This document shows, piece after piece, positions 1 through 10,868 of a stretch of DNA of 64,000 bases. The notes under the pieces were generated by a model. The model saw only the letters and a list, made by a program, of their open reading frames with translations, was not told where the DNA came from and searched no databases. The stretch lies in NCBI GenBank assembly GCA_948474755.1, contig CAOLHI010000077.1, positions 310,001-374,000 on the forward strand, read 5' to 3'. How positions within the stretch are numbered: the first letter of the stretch is position 1; every line of letters begins with the position of its first letter. This stretch comes from Ctenosaura bakeri. Taxonomy: Eukaryota > Chordata > Lepidosauria > Squamata > Iguanidae. The translations under genes and the position numbers were made by a program.

Positions 1-59
1 CACTCCATAGCCACAGTTGGTTTCTAGTCATGGGACTGGATCCAAGCTTAGTAATACTT

Positions 60-289
60 AGAGCAGAGCTACTGGAAGCAGTAGTTATTTAAGTAGTTAT
101 TAAATAAATACTTTAACTATTTTAACTGTATTTTAATTGTACTTTTAACTATGATATATTTTATATTAGTATTAACTGCACTATGTATATTTTAACTATG
201 ACTTTTAACTCCATCTATTCTGTACCCTGCCTCAAGCCGTGAGGAGAGGCAGATAACAAATAAAATTTTAGTAGTAGTAGTAGTAGTAA
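60..289 (+). repeat. LINE-type 3' tail followed by (TAG)n
   Basis: A T-rich stretch of repeated 'ttttaact' units runs into a short inverted-repeat block (tgcctcaagccgtgaggagaggca) and then ataaaatttta plus (TAG)n at 269-289. This resembles the 3' tails common to several squamate LINE/SINE families. Similar tails occur at 39640-39840 and 34620-34756. The parent element was not determined. Confidence 0.4.
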
Positions 290-1304
290 TCACAACTAGC
301 TTAATTACCATTGGTTTCAGTGAGCTCTGTTGTAATCATAAGTCTGGCCTCAGTTCATTAACTCCACGGTGCCTTGGCCCAGATTAGAAAGGATGTAAAC
401 CAGCTATGGAGGAGCAATTAGGCTACACACTTGCTTAGATGAGAATAGGAGGTTAAGGCCACAGCAGAGAGCATGTGAATCCTTTAGAGGACCATTCATG
501 TCTGGAGTTACAGCGGTTGGCCAGGCAAGTAAAGATGGAGATCTAAGAATGTTCAAAAAGCACCTCGTTTATGATCCCCCACCACCACCAATAAGAGCTT
601 GAAATCCAATCAAATGAGAAGAAGGGTGTGGGGGAATGGTCCAGTCATAACCATGAGAAGTGTGTGAAGGACATCTGCATGTATGTATGTATAATGAGAT
701 GTAAGCTTCATGCTTGTTAGTGGAGGCTATTACTATTATCATTTATATAGCACCATCACTGTACATGGCACTTTACAAGTAAAAGAACAACAAAACAGTT
801 TCCTTCCCTAGGCTGTTGACTCGACTGTCAGTGGGGCATTGAAACTCACTCAAGGTTTTAGCCTAAACTCACTATCTTGGATAACTCCTTTAAAGCTTAG
901 ACTAAAGCTTGAAATGGATTTGCTGTGCTACTGACCTTGGAGCTACCAGCTTCCACTGCTTGCCATTCCTGGGAATCAGAGGAGGAAAGACATGAATTAG
1001 GAAGAATTTCCTCTTGAATCGCTGTCAGATTGGGGGGAAATGTTTCGCAACAGATGTGCTGCAAAAACTCAAGTGGTCTCTATATGCATCAGTGCGCTGT
1101 TGCTAGCTGTGCTATTTGGACTGGAAGATATGGATAGTCTTCTTTGCACCATCTGTGGAATTGTATGCAAAGTGTTTGAATATTTAAAAAAATGCTTTAT
1201 AAATGTTAAAGAACATGTTTATGAAACAGTGAAGAAAAATAGACCATCATTGTTCCAGGACAGCTGAAAAACTATGATGGAGTCAGTTATCACAGTCTAT
1301 TGAA

Positions 1305-1430
1305 GCCTCTCCCAACCTGGTGTCTTCCAGATGGACTTGGACTGCAACTCCCACTATCCTTGACAATTAAGCATGCTGGCTCTGGCTTCTTAGACTTGTA
1401 GTCCTGTATATCTAACAGGTTGGGGGAGGC
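1305..1430. mobile_element. short non-autonomous element with terminal inverted repeats
   Basis: GCCTCTCCCAACCTG at 1305-1319 is the reverse complement, with one mismatch, of caggttgggggaggc at 1416-1430. The inside has opposed 'actgcaactccca' and 'cttgtagtcc' blocks. It looks like a hAT-type or similar short DNA element. No convincing target duplication was found, and similar internal motifs appear at 33470-33530 and 33940-34080. Confidence 0.4.
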
Positions 1431-2354
1431 TGATCTAGAACCATAGGTTCCAATGGCCCCTTTCTACTCAGAGACGTTGAATAATTTCTGTTCCCAGGCT
1501 CCAGTAAATCTTGACCCTATTCTGTCTTTTTGATAGATTTGCTGGGTACCTTTTGGACATTTTGTTTTTGTCATGGCTGCTAGATTTGATCATCTTTATC
1601 TTTGGAAATTGTACATTAGGGTCCATAGAGATATCCCATTTTGCACTTCTCAAATGATTGCACAGATCAGAACAAAATTATTCTTCAGTCTTCATACTTC
1701 TCTGAAATGTGTAATACTGTGCTACCAGGAGATACATACTTTGGGGAACAGTGCATACAAAAAGGACAATTATGAGTGGGAGGTTCTTGCAAAAAATGTG
1801 CTGATTAAAGGAAAATGGAAATGTGAATTTGTGTAGCCAAGAAAACAGTTGGGCATTTTCATGCAAATTGTTACCTAAATAAATAAATAAATAAATAGAA
1901 AACTGTGGTAGAAACAGGAGAGAACTTTCTCCCTGAAAAATTGTAAATGTGATGGGAATCAAAACAGACACATTCAACCATATGTAACTGCAGCGCAGAT
2001 ATGTATAAATCTCCATGTACCTGTATTTTGCTTTCATTGTGTCACCCTGCTGAATAAATGCCTGCTCCAAATAATAAAATATTGCTGAGTATGCTCAAAA
2101 TGCAGCTGATCATTTGCAAGATCAGTCAGATCAAGTATGGAAATAAACATTCTTAAATGTACTGTCAAAGTCAGTTTATTAACAGTTCAGTGTACCAGCG
2201 ATGTTAAAAGCAAACTATTATCCATTATGCAGAACACTACTGAATTAATAGCTTCCAGATTGCAAGCTGTGAAAATAAATAACCATTTGGGAGCTATGCA
2301 TCTGATCAGCTTCATTACAAAACTGGAATTAACAGGTTCTCTCCATCTTCTTAG

Positions 2355-2447
2355 CTACTAGATGAAGAAAGATTTCAAGACATAGAAAAAATTAAAACAA
2401 TTGGGAGCACATACATGGCTGTATCAGGATTATCTCCTGAAAAACAG
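2355..2447 (+). CDS. ADCY8: ADCY8 coding exon: start of the C2a catalytic domain
   Basis: This 93-bp exon is 31 codons in phase 0, flanked by an acceptor (cttcttag, ending 2354) and a donor (gtaagg from 2448). It encodes [20 protein letters not shown] followed by [12 protein letters not shown] recognise this as the conserved '[14 protein letters not shown]' segment of class III adenylate cyclases, with the form typical of type 8. ADCY8 is a plasma-membrane enzyme that makes cyclic AMP from ATP and is stimulated by Ca2+/calmodulin. This exon contributes the early beta-alpha part of the second cytoplasmic catalytic domain. The frame is open across the whole exon and joins in phase with the exon at 4782. 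The codon triplet CTA-CTA-GAT at the start reads through. There is no sign of decay. Confidence 0.93.
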
Positions 2448-2463
2448 GTAAGGAGTTATTTCT

Positions 2464-2575
2464 TCTTGTTGTGTGCCTTCAAGTCATTTCTGGCTTAAAG
2501 CAACCCTAGGGTGGACCTATACAGAGTTTTCTTGGAAAATTTGTTCAGAGAGGCTTTGCCTTTGCCAGGGGCTGC
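2464..2575 (-). mobile_element. SINE fragment with Bov-B/RTE-type tail (minus strand), intronic
   Basis: The + strand reads 'gtgtgccttcaagtcatttctgg' then 'gcaacccta..gg', the reverse complement of the tail 'gtcgccataagtc..gacttgaaggcaca' seen in many SINEs in this window. It is followed by 'aggctttgcctttgcc', the reverse of the SINE core. It lies just inside the intron after 2447. Confidence 0.6.
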
Positions 2576-3282
2576 TTTCCCTTTCCCCCCAGAACCTTCA
2601 ATGGCTACAATGACCCCCCATATGCCCCCAAATTACACCAAGTGCCCTCTAGGAGATGTGTGGAGCATTTTGCCATGTTTTCAGGTTCTCTTGAGTCATT
2701 TTAGGCCATATAGAGAAACTTTTTTTAACAACAGGGAGCGAGCAGAAATCACTTCCTGTTCATTTCCTATTTTAAAAGAAAGCCTCTCTTAGACCTAAAT
2801 TTCGCCTAGGGCGACGTGGGCAGATTGTCTCCATGCCTCCGGAAAGTATTTGTGGGGAGCAAAAAAATTACAAAGCTGGCCATGTTTTACTCTAGAAAAA
2901 GAGATTTGCTACCTACCTGTGTATTCCACAAGTCTGATCTGGAACCCTGGGGAGCCCACCCCAAAATTCCATTTCACATAGAGCACAATTTGTTTTGGGA
3001 TTTGTTGTCCAAAATATCTAGTAATGACCAGTGACACAAATGTATAGTTCTTTTTAATTTTATGTGTTAATTGGTGGACTGGATCTATTGATAACTCTTT
3101 AAGCATGGTAGCTAGGTATAGAGCCCCTATTTTCAGAAGCAGTCTATCTCTAATCTACCCTATTTGTTAAATTCTCTAAGACCAAGGGAAGTTCAGCTGC
3201 TGAATATAAGGCTATATGGACTCGTTCCTGTCCTTATTTAATTAATTGTTACACTTGTCTTCATCTCATAGGAGAAGGTACT

Positions 3283-3412
3283 GGAGTTCAGTGGTGAAGT
3301 ACATGCTTTGCATACAGAAAGTCCCAGGTTTAGTCTTTGGCATCCTCAGTGAAAAGAATTAGGTATCAGAACTGGAAGTGACCTCTGTCTGAGACAGCAG
3401 AGCAGGATTGGG
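3283..3412 (+). mobile_element. tRNA-derived SINE (second type), intronic
   Basis: The block 'gttcagtggtgaagtacatgctttgcatacagaaagtcccaggtttagtc' carries an A-box-like (cagtggtgaagtacatg) and a B-box-like (ggtttagtc) sequence. It is followed by the body 'aactggaagtgacctctgtctgaga'. A second copy lies at 55945-56095. It is diverged, and tRNA folding is lost, so this is not a tRNA gene. Confidence 0.55.
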
Positions 3413-3876
3413 GAAGCCTCTGGATTGTGTTCCCAGAGCAGAGTCCATCTAAAAGCCTCTCTCCGCAGCATGCACCCTTGCCTCCTTGATTCACCCTGTG
3501 CAGCACTTAGATTTTTTCTAAGCCTAATTGCCATATGGTATAACCCACCCACAACCACTCTCTGAGATTGCTCCCTTTACAGTAATTAAGCTTGAGGAAA
3601 ATCTTCCCATTGGCTCCAGTAGGAAGCTATTTTCCAAGCACAATTGCTGTACAGTAGGGGAGAGAAGAAGAGAATGGCCTCAACTCCAATATGGCTCAGT
3701 GTAGCGTAAAGGCCTGTGTATGGAGTTATTGTTATGGTGAGCCATTTACCACCTTCCCCACATCTTCCCTCATGACCAATCCATGGCTAGTGAAGAGTAG
3801 GAAAAGTTGTAGCAGCATCTGCCTGCACACCCATAGGTAGACGCAAAGAGATTACCTGTGCTGCTGAGTTCTGCTG

Positions 3877-3956
3877 AGATCATAGGATTGTGCAGCTGGA
3901 AGAGACCACAAGTCATCGAGTCCAGCCTCCTGCCATGTGGGAGATCCTCTAGAAAC
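3877..3956 (-). mobile_element. CR1 LINE 3'-end fragment
   Basis: 'gatcataggattgtgcagctggaagagacc' plus 'tcgagtccagcctcctgccatg' is the reverse complement of the CR1-type 3' terminus. It directly abuts a half copy of the palindromic MITE at 3957. Confidence 0.55.
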
Positions 3957-4045
3957 TGGCCCCTCCCAAAACTGCAAACCCCTGGATTCCAGAGGATATT
4001 GAAAGTGGAATTATCGCGCTATTAACGGCTAGTGCAGAAATGGCC
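3957..4045. mobile_element. half copy (right arm) of palindromic GGCC-MITE
   Basis: This holds 'ggcccctccc', 'aactgcaaacccc.ggattcc', 'gaaagtggaat' and 'ctagtgcagaaatggcc', which is the right arm of the palindromic family described at 17758-17959. The left arm is absent, so it is a truncated or rearranged copy inside the ADCY8 intron. Confidence 0.7.
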
Positions 4046-4781
4046 TATATAAAGCAGTTCCATGTCTTCTTCCTTCTGAAAGGCCAGAGAAGGTTACAGT
4101 GAGTTGACATGCAGGCTTTAACAGAGTTACAGTATTGTATCATCCCAGTTTGATGTTATATATAGCATTTTACTTTTGCCAGTAACTTAGGCAGACCTCT
4201 GTGTTCTTTTAAAAAATGTAGCAACTGGTAACAACATTCCTTTTTTTTTTCTGTGTAATGAATAACATTTTCTTTTTAATTCTAAAATGTTTCTTTGGGA
4301 GACTCAATTTGTAAAACTGCGGGTTGTTTTTATACTCTAGTTGTATTTTTTTTTAAAAAAAAAGTAACAAAATGAACAGCATTTTAGTAACAATGTGTTA
4401 CTCTTTAAATAATGATTAATGAACAGCATCAATAAGCAAAAATAAAATTTAAAAAACAATCATACACTTACTAAAAATTGTTCCAAGCTTTGTCATGGGT
4501 AATATTTCCAATGTTCTCTCATTTGTGCAACATACAGAACCCTCCTGTACTTCAGTGCAAACTCTCTCTTTGCTCTGAAATGTGCAGGCAATGCTCCATA
4601 AACAGAAAGACTTTCCTGCCCAATTGTAAACCTCAAGAGACCTCTGAAGTCCATGCTAGTAGAGAGCATGGTGCTACAACCAGCTTTTATGATTTGTGTG
4701 TTTGGGGGCAAGTGGAATAGCTGGTCAGCCAACAAATGCCTGAGATACGCAGTGAATTTTCTGTGTCATTCATCCCTTCAG

Positions 4782-4896
4782 CAATGTGAGGATAAATGGG
4801 GCCATTTATGTGCACTGGCAGATTTCTCCATTGCGCTGAATGAAAGCATTCAAGAGATCAATAAGCATTCATTTAACAACTTTGAACTCCGCATCG
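4782..4896 (+). CDS. ADCY8: ADCY8 coding exon: middle of the C2a catalytic domain
   Basis: This exon is 115 bp (38 codons plus one base), bounded by acceptor cccttcag (ending 4781) and donor gtatgt (from 4897). The protein reads [20 protein letters not shown] then [18 protein letters not shown], ending with the first base of a Gly codon. 'HLCALADFS' and 'NFELRIG' are hallmark segments of the mammalian-type C2 cyclase fold, and the Lys of 'EDKWGH' matches the adenine-contacting Lys known in C2 domains. The open frame that extends upstream to 4653 is intron read-through and not coding. It is preceded by 2.3 kb of intron and followed by a 1.05-kb intron. Confidence 0.95.
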
Positions 4897-5249
4897 GTAT
4901 GTATATGTGTTGATTATGTCTAAATAAGCGAGACGGTGCTTTTGGGTGGGGTGGGGGATTGGGCATATGGAGCTCCAGGTGAACCAGAGTTCACATCAAC
5001 AGAGAAGGGGAAACATGGCATGTGTCTCACTTTGAAGCCACTTCTTTCCTTTTTTTAAGCCTTTTTTAAAGTAGAGAGGCTCCATTTGTGAACTGGAACT
5101 TTTTGCATGGTAGATTCATAATTTCTCTGGTTCATAATTTCATAATTTCTCTGGTTCACACATCTGTGAGTAAAGGCACAATTAACATATTAACATGATT
5201 ACATTTCTAACATCATCCTGTGTTTTTTCCAAAACTTTATAAATTTGGA

Positions 5250-5375
5250 CGTTTTTAAGGAGAGGCTGGGTGGCCTTCTGTTGGGAGTGCTTTGATGTGT
5301 GTTCCTGCATGGCAGGGGGTGGGGTTGGATGACCCCTGTGGCCTCTTCCAACTCTATGATTCCATGATTCTATTT
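5250..5375 (+). mobile_element. CR1 LINE 3'-end fragment, intronic
   Basis: 'ggagaggctgggtggccttctgttgggagtgctttgatgt' leads to 'cttccaactctatgattccatgattctat', the CR1 3' end with its terminal short ATTCTATG-type repeats. Orientation matches ADCY8. Confidence 0.75.
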
Positions 5376-5381
5376 TCTATT

Positions 5382-5419
<38 letters not shown>

Positions 5420-5420
5420 T
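5382..5420 (+). repeat. (ATC)n microsatellite
   Basis: About 13 uninterrupted ATC units directly follow the CR1 tail, which probably seeded it. Confidence 0.9.
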
Positions 5421-5944
5421 CTAAATGCCTTAAAGTGCCACCTTTCCCATTAGTAAATAAACTTTTCCTGAAAAGATCTTAAAGACCCCTTGGGACTTCC
5501 ATACATGTATGCGCCCTGACACATATGAGTGTAGTTTCTGACTTTGAAACTACTAATTTTCATCCCCAAAGCATGAATTCAGTTCAGATTTGCCTTTATA
5601 CATTGCTGTCATCTCCCTACCCCCAATAAGTTCTCTTCAGAATCTACTGGAGATCTAAACTCTCTTGGAACACCGTGAATCCCCATCTATATTCAACCTG
5701 TTTCTCTGTGTGAATAAACTATATATCACAAAAATGCTACAAACTTCTAGTATCCCATTCCAAAGAAGCACAAACTTTTGCTAATACTTGCATCCTTGGA
5801 GATCTCACACCTCAGGGAACAGGGCTGCAAGGGTCTTGTAGCATTTTTTAAACCTTAAGTTGCAAAGGGAACATCTTATTATTTTTGCTGCAGGAGGTTA
5901 ACAGGACTGATCTTCTGGAACTCTAATCTCTTTTTCCTTTCTAG

Positions 5945-6432
5945 GTATTAGCCATGGCTCTGTTGTGGCAGGTGTTATTGGTGCTAAGAAACCCCAGTAT
6001 GATATCTGGGGCAAAACAGTTAACTTAGCTAGCCGAATGGACAGCACTGGCATTAGCGGCAGAATGCAAGTGCCCGAGGAAACCTATCTCATCCTGAAGG
6101 ACAAGGGATTTGCCTTTGACTATCGGGGAGAGATCTACGTCAAGGGCATCAGTGAGCAAGAAGGAAAAATCAAGACCTATCTTCTTCTGGGAAGAGTGCA
6201 GCCAAACCCTTTAATCTTGCAGCCAAGAAAACTGACCGGGCAGTATTCCTTAGCTGCTGTCGTATTGGGGCTTGTACAATCTCTTAACAGGCAAAAACAG
6301 AAGCAAATCCTGAATGAGAACAATAATTCTGGTATTATAAAGGGTCACTACAACCGACGGACTTTATTAACTTCTGGGGGAACAGAATCAACAACCCAAG
6401 TGGAGGGTGTCGATAAAACTGAATTGCCATAA
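5945..6432 (+). CDS. ADCY8: ADCY8 terminal coding exon: end of C2a and C2b tail
   Basis: The acceptor is tttctag (ending 5944). The first two bases complete the Gly codon split with 4896, and then 161 codons and TAA follow. It begins [20 protein letters not shown]. Visible catalytic features of class III cyclases are the adenine-binding Asp in QYDIWG, the Asn and Arg of NLASRM (transition-state residues), and the Lys of YVKGI. After about codon 85 comes the C2b tail with the IQ-like stretch [12 protein letters not shown], known in AC8 as a calmodulin contact that relieves autoinhibition. The C-terminus GTES...VDKTELP matches the AC8 type, not other cyclases. The frame is intact, which supports a working gene. 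The start codon lies far upstream, outside the window. Cells using it are mainly neurons, from knowledge of the family. Confidence 0.97.
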
Positions 6433-6515
6433 GCCTGCATCTTTCTTTGTGTTTTTTTTTCTTTTTTAAATTTCTTTTATATATAAAATAAATATATAAA
6501 TAAAAATGTCATTCA
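6433..6515 (+). promoter_or_regulatory. ADCY8: ADCY8 3' UTR start with two poly(A) signals
   Basis: AATAAA occurs at 6487-6492 and 6499-6504, within 75 bases of the stop codon, in a T/A-rich stretch. They could give a very short 3' UTR, or be minor signals with the main site further down. RNA data would decide. Confidence 0.5.
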
Positions 6516-6837
6516 ATTTTTTTAGAACACTTTTTTTAATTGATTCATTCCATACAGTCTCAGTCCCTTTTCAGTATGGTGTTTGCATGTTCAGGAAGGC
6601 AGATACATAAACAAATGGGAAAACTTTAAATAAATTAATTGGTGAGATGTTATGCTGAAGAGCTTGAGTTTGCAAGGGGAGGTGTCAGTCTCCATGGTGA
6701 ATGTTCCAGAACTAATTCTCTGATAAGAACCGAAGTTCAGGTCTGCTTTCCTAGGGTTACCTCATACTGTGAGTAAGAAAAAACCTAGGCTGTGATCCTC
6801 TGTTGGGGTTGTGTGATGTGAATCTTTGCATGCAGAC

Positions 6838-6990
6838 TTATTCATTAAATATGCTACACAGGCCTTGTGTTGAATGACAGTGTTGAGAACCAAATGTGCA
6901 TATGCAGCCATACATTCACACAGGATGTGTGGCAGGATACATCCACAGATGCTATGCATGTCCGTGCTCAGTGACACTGCCTGCAGAACT
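6838..6990 (+). repeat. TGCA-rich dispersed repeat, copy 1
   Basis: 'gtgttgaatgacagtgttgagaaccaaatgtgcatatgcagccatacattcacacag' resembles the family described at 47235-47640, especially the copy at 61170-61340 ('gtgttgaatggcaatgttg...aaccaaatgcacatgcacatcc'). It is of unknown class. Confidence 0.45.
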
Positions 6991-7657
6991 TCCTTTCTGT
7001 AATATTGAATTAAACGTGGCTGTTCCACATGTGGCTTCTGCATTGAGATCCCCCAAAACCAACTGAACTACAACAGAGATAGCACCTGATACAAAATGTA
7101 GAGCTGCCACTTGGACACGCCCCCCCTTTTTTTCTTTTTTCTTTCTCTGATATGATTTTTTGAAACAAATTTTGCCTGATGGAGAAGCCAGTGGAGTTTT
7201 GAAAGCCTGCATGATGTGTTTTGTGCATTTTTGGTTGGCCCATAAAGGTATCACTCTTTTGTGGACAATACATGATGGTCATCAACCGGGGCTGCCAGGA
7301 GGATCACTGCTGCCACCACCACCAATAGTAAATCTTGATTATTAGAACCCCTTCCCACAGGAAGTCAGAATGGCTTCATCCTTGTTGAGCTTCCAGGGTC
7401 CTCCACCCAGTACTATCCCATGTGGCCTTTGGCTTTCTCTATTTTATTGTACAGAACCTCGCTTTGGGAGTATTGGTGGACAGAAATGCAATTAACAAAT
7501 GCAATAAATGGCCAAGATCCTGTTACTGGGAGAGGGATATGTCTCATATAGTTCCATCTCCATAGCTACACGTCCTGACACTACCTCCCACTCCAAAAAA
7601 AAATCTTAGCGTATAAACTTCCCCCCAGCATAGTCATTTCTTAGTTGTCAGAGAGTA
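6991..7657. other. intergenic stretch with no recognised feature
   Basis: Both strands show only short chance frames. There is a T-rich run at 7127-7145 and a CCA-rich patch near 7310-7325. Nothing could be assigned. Confidence 0.5.
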
Positions 7658-7661
7658 GAGG

Positions 7662-8548
7662 TGTTACCCTGTTTACTGGGGGTCCCATGAGGGACACCTA
7701 AATGTGCTCACAATTAAACAATTAAGCAATGTGAGAGGCAGGGCAACACAGCGGAATCTTTTACCCAATGTCTACAGGGTCAGGCCAAGCCAAGAAGCAA
7801 ACTGGAGTTTAAGAATAATTGTGATCTTTATTAAAATACAGACAAACAGTGTATGCAGCACATTCACACAGATAACTATAGAAAATAAAGGTTGGAGTGG
7901 GATACAGGGAATTTTCCAGAGGGATTGTTGATTTGGGCAATACTACACCTGTCCTGAAGCCTGGATAGATCACTGCGAAGGTCCGAAGTTGCACAGTCTC
8001 AGCCAATATGACTGAGGGAAAGGCTCACCAAGCAAAGCGACGGCAAGGCAGGAGGAAAGTCGGGAGCAATCCAAAGAAGCTCTCCAAGTCAGGGGTTTTT
8101 ATAGGGAGGAATGGTGCTACAGCCTATTCCGTTCTTGGGGGAAAACAATGAGTTTCAGGCTGGAGACAAAGCCTCTGAAAGGTCAAAATTTAACATGATT
8201 AAGTTAGGTCCGAATTGACAATAGAGTAGCCAGTATGCAAACGCGGAGTGCTTGATATTTGAGTATCCAGCTTGTCAAGTTGCCTGCTCGGGGCAGGGAG
8301 TTCTTTGTAAGCAGCCTGCATGCATAATAGAGTACTTGCCTTTGAGGTCTCCTAAAGTGGCGAGATGGCTATTTCTGGTTTGCCTGTATTGTGTGGAATA
8401 TTGCAGCAATTATGGACCGAGCCTGACTGCGGGCTTGTCTGGGGGACTTCGCAAACACGTGGAGAGGGATGATGGAAGAGAGCCAAATTATTGATATCAA
8501 AATGATATCTGAGGTCACCTCAAGTGCGGCTTAGGAACTGCAGTAACA
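7662..8548 (-). mobile_element. solo LTR of an endogenous retrovirus, copy 1
   Basis: In sense (minus strand) the LTR starts TGTTACTGCAG and ends CAGGGTAACA, so it has TG...CA termini with short inverted ends. It is 887 bp long. The 4-bp direct repeat GAGG flanks it exactly (7658-7661 and 8549-8552). A TATA box (TATAAAAA on minus, 8096-8103) and a poly(A) signal (AATAAA on minus, 7827-7832) are in the expected U3-R order. No internal retroviral genes are present on either side, so it is a recombination product. The 4-bp duplication is usual for gammaretrovirus-like elements. Related copies are at 16082-16995 and 45262-46133. Confidence 0.92.
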
Positions 8549-8579
8549 GAGGGAGCAGCACAGAACACATCCGGCTACA

Positions 8580-8835
8580 TTGGCCCCTCAGCTTTCACAA
8601 GGATTTGGGGCGCAGAACCCATGCAAATGTCAAAAAATGCAAATAACTCATCCCTTCCACCCAAGTGAGCACTCCCCCTCCCATTCCCTTCTGGGACTCC
8701 CCCACCCCACCCCATCCCCCATTCACTTGCCTTTTTCCCTGTGGGCCTGTGCCTTCCTGGTGCTCCGGCAAAAGGCAAGCAAATAGAAGGGGCAGTCCCA
8801 CACATGGACAAGACGTGCACACACCTCCCCCCCTC
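8580..8835. repeat. C/T-rich repeat related to the 84-bp hairpin satellite
   Basis: It contains 'ttcacaaggatttggggcgcagaacccatgcaaatg' and 'cattcacttgcctttttccctgtgggcctgtgccttcctgg', which resemble pieces at 10868-11130 and 36836-37340. It flanks the L1 insertion on the left and ends in a C-rich run. Confidence 0.4.
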
Positions 8836-8837
8836 AG

Positions 8838-10734
8838 TTTTTTATAATATCATTTTATTAAAGTTTCACAATTAAAACAACAATATTATTATTGCTATTT
8901 CACATGAATTATTTCTTGAATCTTCCAAACTGATCTAGACTTCATTTCCAAAATCTCTTAACATTGTTATATCATTGTACTGCATTTTTCAGCCATTTTA
9001 CACGTTAGTACATAGCATTTCCATTACCATATTCCTGCTTCATGATATCTGCCGTAATCATCACAATGAAATTTTTCCACATATTACCATGAATTATAGA
9101 CTTCTATCAAAGGTCACCCAGCAATCACCTACAATTTGCCATTCTTTCTGAATTTCATCACCTGATTTCCCTTTCAGTCTTTGAGAGACTATGTCAGCGT
9201 TTTTATTTTCAATAAAGGTTCCCCACCATTGTTCTATTGTAGGTATTTGCTGTGTTTTCCATACCTTAGCGTATTCAATACGTGCAGTTGTTATCATATA
9301 TAATAATATTCTCCAATATTTCTTTATATTCACACCGTCTACTAAATCTGTCATATTTAACAAATACAATTCAGGAATCATAGGAAATTGTAGCTTCATT
9401 ATTTCGCAAATCCTGTTATGTATCTCAGTCCAATATTTCTTGACCTTTGGGCACGTCCACCACATATGATATATCGTACCCACCTCTTTTAAACATTTCG
9501 AACAAAGCCCGGTACCTGAATTGTAAATCTTTTGTAATTTATCTGGTGTCAAATACCATCTATAAAACATTTTATAATAGTTCTCTTTCAAATTCTGGGC
9601 AACCGTAAATTTATCTGTCTTTTTCCAACTCTGCTCCCAAGAGTCCAGTTGAATTGTATGCCCAATATTCTGTGCCCACGAGATCATTACTGCTTTAACA
9701 GTTTCTTCATACTTCTCCTGGTGCAATATTTCCTGAGTGATTTGGGCTAGTAAATGAGGAGGGTTTTCAAAAAGTCGTTTTATCACTCCAACCTTCTCCT
9801 TTATTTCAATTCCATATGTCTTTAAATCCATCTGAAACCTTTCAGTTAACTGCCTGTAAGGAAACCAGTTTAAAACTGTTCCTTCTTGCTCTAACTTGTC
9901 TCTTGATTTAAGCTGAAGACTATTCGATTTTGGCCTCTCAATTATGTCCTCATATTGAAGCCATTTTTCAGATTCGGTCTGTCTACCAAAGAAAGCTTCT
10001 TGAGGGGAGACCCAGGTGGGCAGCTGCCTAATGTTTCTAGACTTATAATCTTCCCAAACTTTCAAAAGCGATTTCCTGATGTAATGGTTTGTGAAATCTT
10101 TATCTATTTTTGCTTTATCATAGAACATATAGGCATGCCAGCCCATCCTCAGATCTACTCCCTCCAATGCCAGCATTCTGGCATCTTGTAGATCCATCCA
10201 GTCTTTTATCCATATAAAAGCCGCAGCCTTGTAGTAAACCTGAAAATCAGGTAAACCCATTCCGCCTCGATTTTTATGATCTGTTAAAATGTTCCATTTA
10301 ATCCTGGGTTTTTTCCCTTGCCATATAAACTTGGATATTTCTCTCTTCAATTGTAGAAAAGGTTTCTTATTCAAAATTACGGGAAGGTTTTGGAACAGAA
10401 AGTTCATCTTTGGTAGAACATTCATTTTGATTACTGCAATTCTCCCCAACATTGATAAATGTAACTTAGACCAGCTTTCCAAATCTTTAATTATCTCCTT
10501 CCATTTTTTTTCATAATTATTTGAATATAGCTCATTATTTCTTCTGGCTATCCAAATTCCCAAATATTTAACTTTTTGTCCTCTCTTGAATCCCGTTTTT
10601 TGTACTATTTCCGTCTCTTCTCTCTCTCTCAAATTTTTGGTTAAGAAATTTGTTTTTTCCACATTTCTTAAATCCGGAGAACTCTCCATACTCTTGAATT
10701 ATTTTAATCAATTTTCCAATGCCTCTACATGGGT
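8838..10734 (-). mobile_element. L1-clade LINE, 5'-truncated
   Basis: A minus-strand LINE 3' part: a T-rich start on + (the 3' tail), about 250 bp of 3' UTR, then the ORF2 C-terminal half. Flanks share a C-rich direct repeat ending CTCAG (8824-8837 and 10735-10751), a plausible target-site duplication, though low complexity makes it less certain. The 5' end is truncated inside the region just before the 'KYLGI' motif of ORF2, so the endonuclease and catalytic reverse transcriptase core are missing. Confidence 0.85.
9094..10689 (-). pseudogene. L1 ORF2 C-terminal fragment (531-codon open frame)
   Basis: The frame carries the L1 ORF2 C-terminal landmarks in order: VKYLGIWI, an 'LSMLGRIAVIKMNVLPK' thumb-like block, 'KFIWQGKKPRI', 'GGMGLPDFQVYYKAA', and near the end a Cys/His cluster CSKC-x4-GTIYHMWWTC. 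It also has a late 'ARIEYAKVWKTQQIPTIEQW' block. In a full element this part follows the reverse transcriptase core and helps RNA binding. The first roughly 30 residues do not fit L1: the matching peptide (ending EFSGFK) is found in a neighbouring frame at about 10625-10700, so there is a frameshift near 10610-10625 and another near 10705. No retrotransposition is possible from this copy. The 1.5 kb free of stops suggests a fairly young insertion. Confidence 0.85.
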
Positions 10735-10749
10735 CCTCCCCCCTCCCTC

Positions 10750-10868
10750 AGTTTTTAAAAAGAGTCTGGATGGCCATCTATTGGGAGTGCTTTGATGTGA
10801 GTTCCTGCATAGCAGAGAGTTGAACTGGATGGCCCCTGGGGTCTCTTCCAACTCTATGATACTCCATC
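10750..10868 (+). mobile_element. CR1 LINE 3'-end fragment
   Basis: 'gtctggatggccatctattgggagtgctttgatgtgagttcctgcat' leads to 'ctcttccaactctatgat', the standard CR1 3' terminus. It directly follows the C-rich flank of the L1. Confidence 0.8.

Larger units (their letters stand above)
1..2354 (+). other. ADCY8: ADCY8 intron upstream of the first exon in the window (5' end outside)
   Basis: This stretch precedes a clear splice acceptor at 2353-2354 and so belongs to an ADCY8 intron. No exon matching the preceding part of the cyclase was seen. It holds a LINE-like A+T tail (about 60-265), a (TAG)n run, a possible repeat fragment around 735-820 and a small inverted-repeat element at 1305-1430. 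A short open frame at 1040-1267 has no recognisable domain or splice context and is not called a gene. Confidence 0.7.

Noticed and set aside
1040..1267. 75-codon frame with a hydrophobic middle
   Set aside because: No recognised domain, no splice context that fits ADCY8, and length within chance for A+T-rich intron.
4653..4781. Upstream open extension of the ADCY8 exon frame
   Set aside because: A clear acceptor at 4781 and the protein match starting at QCEDKW show that the extension is intron.
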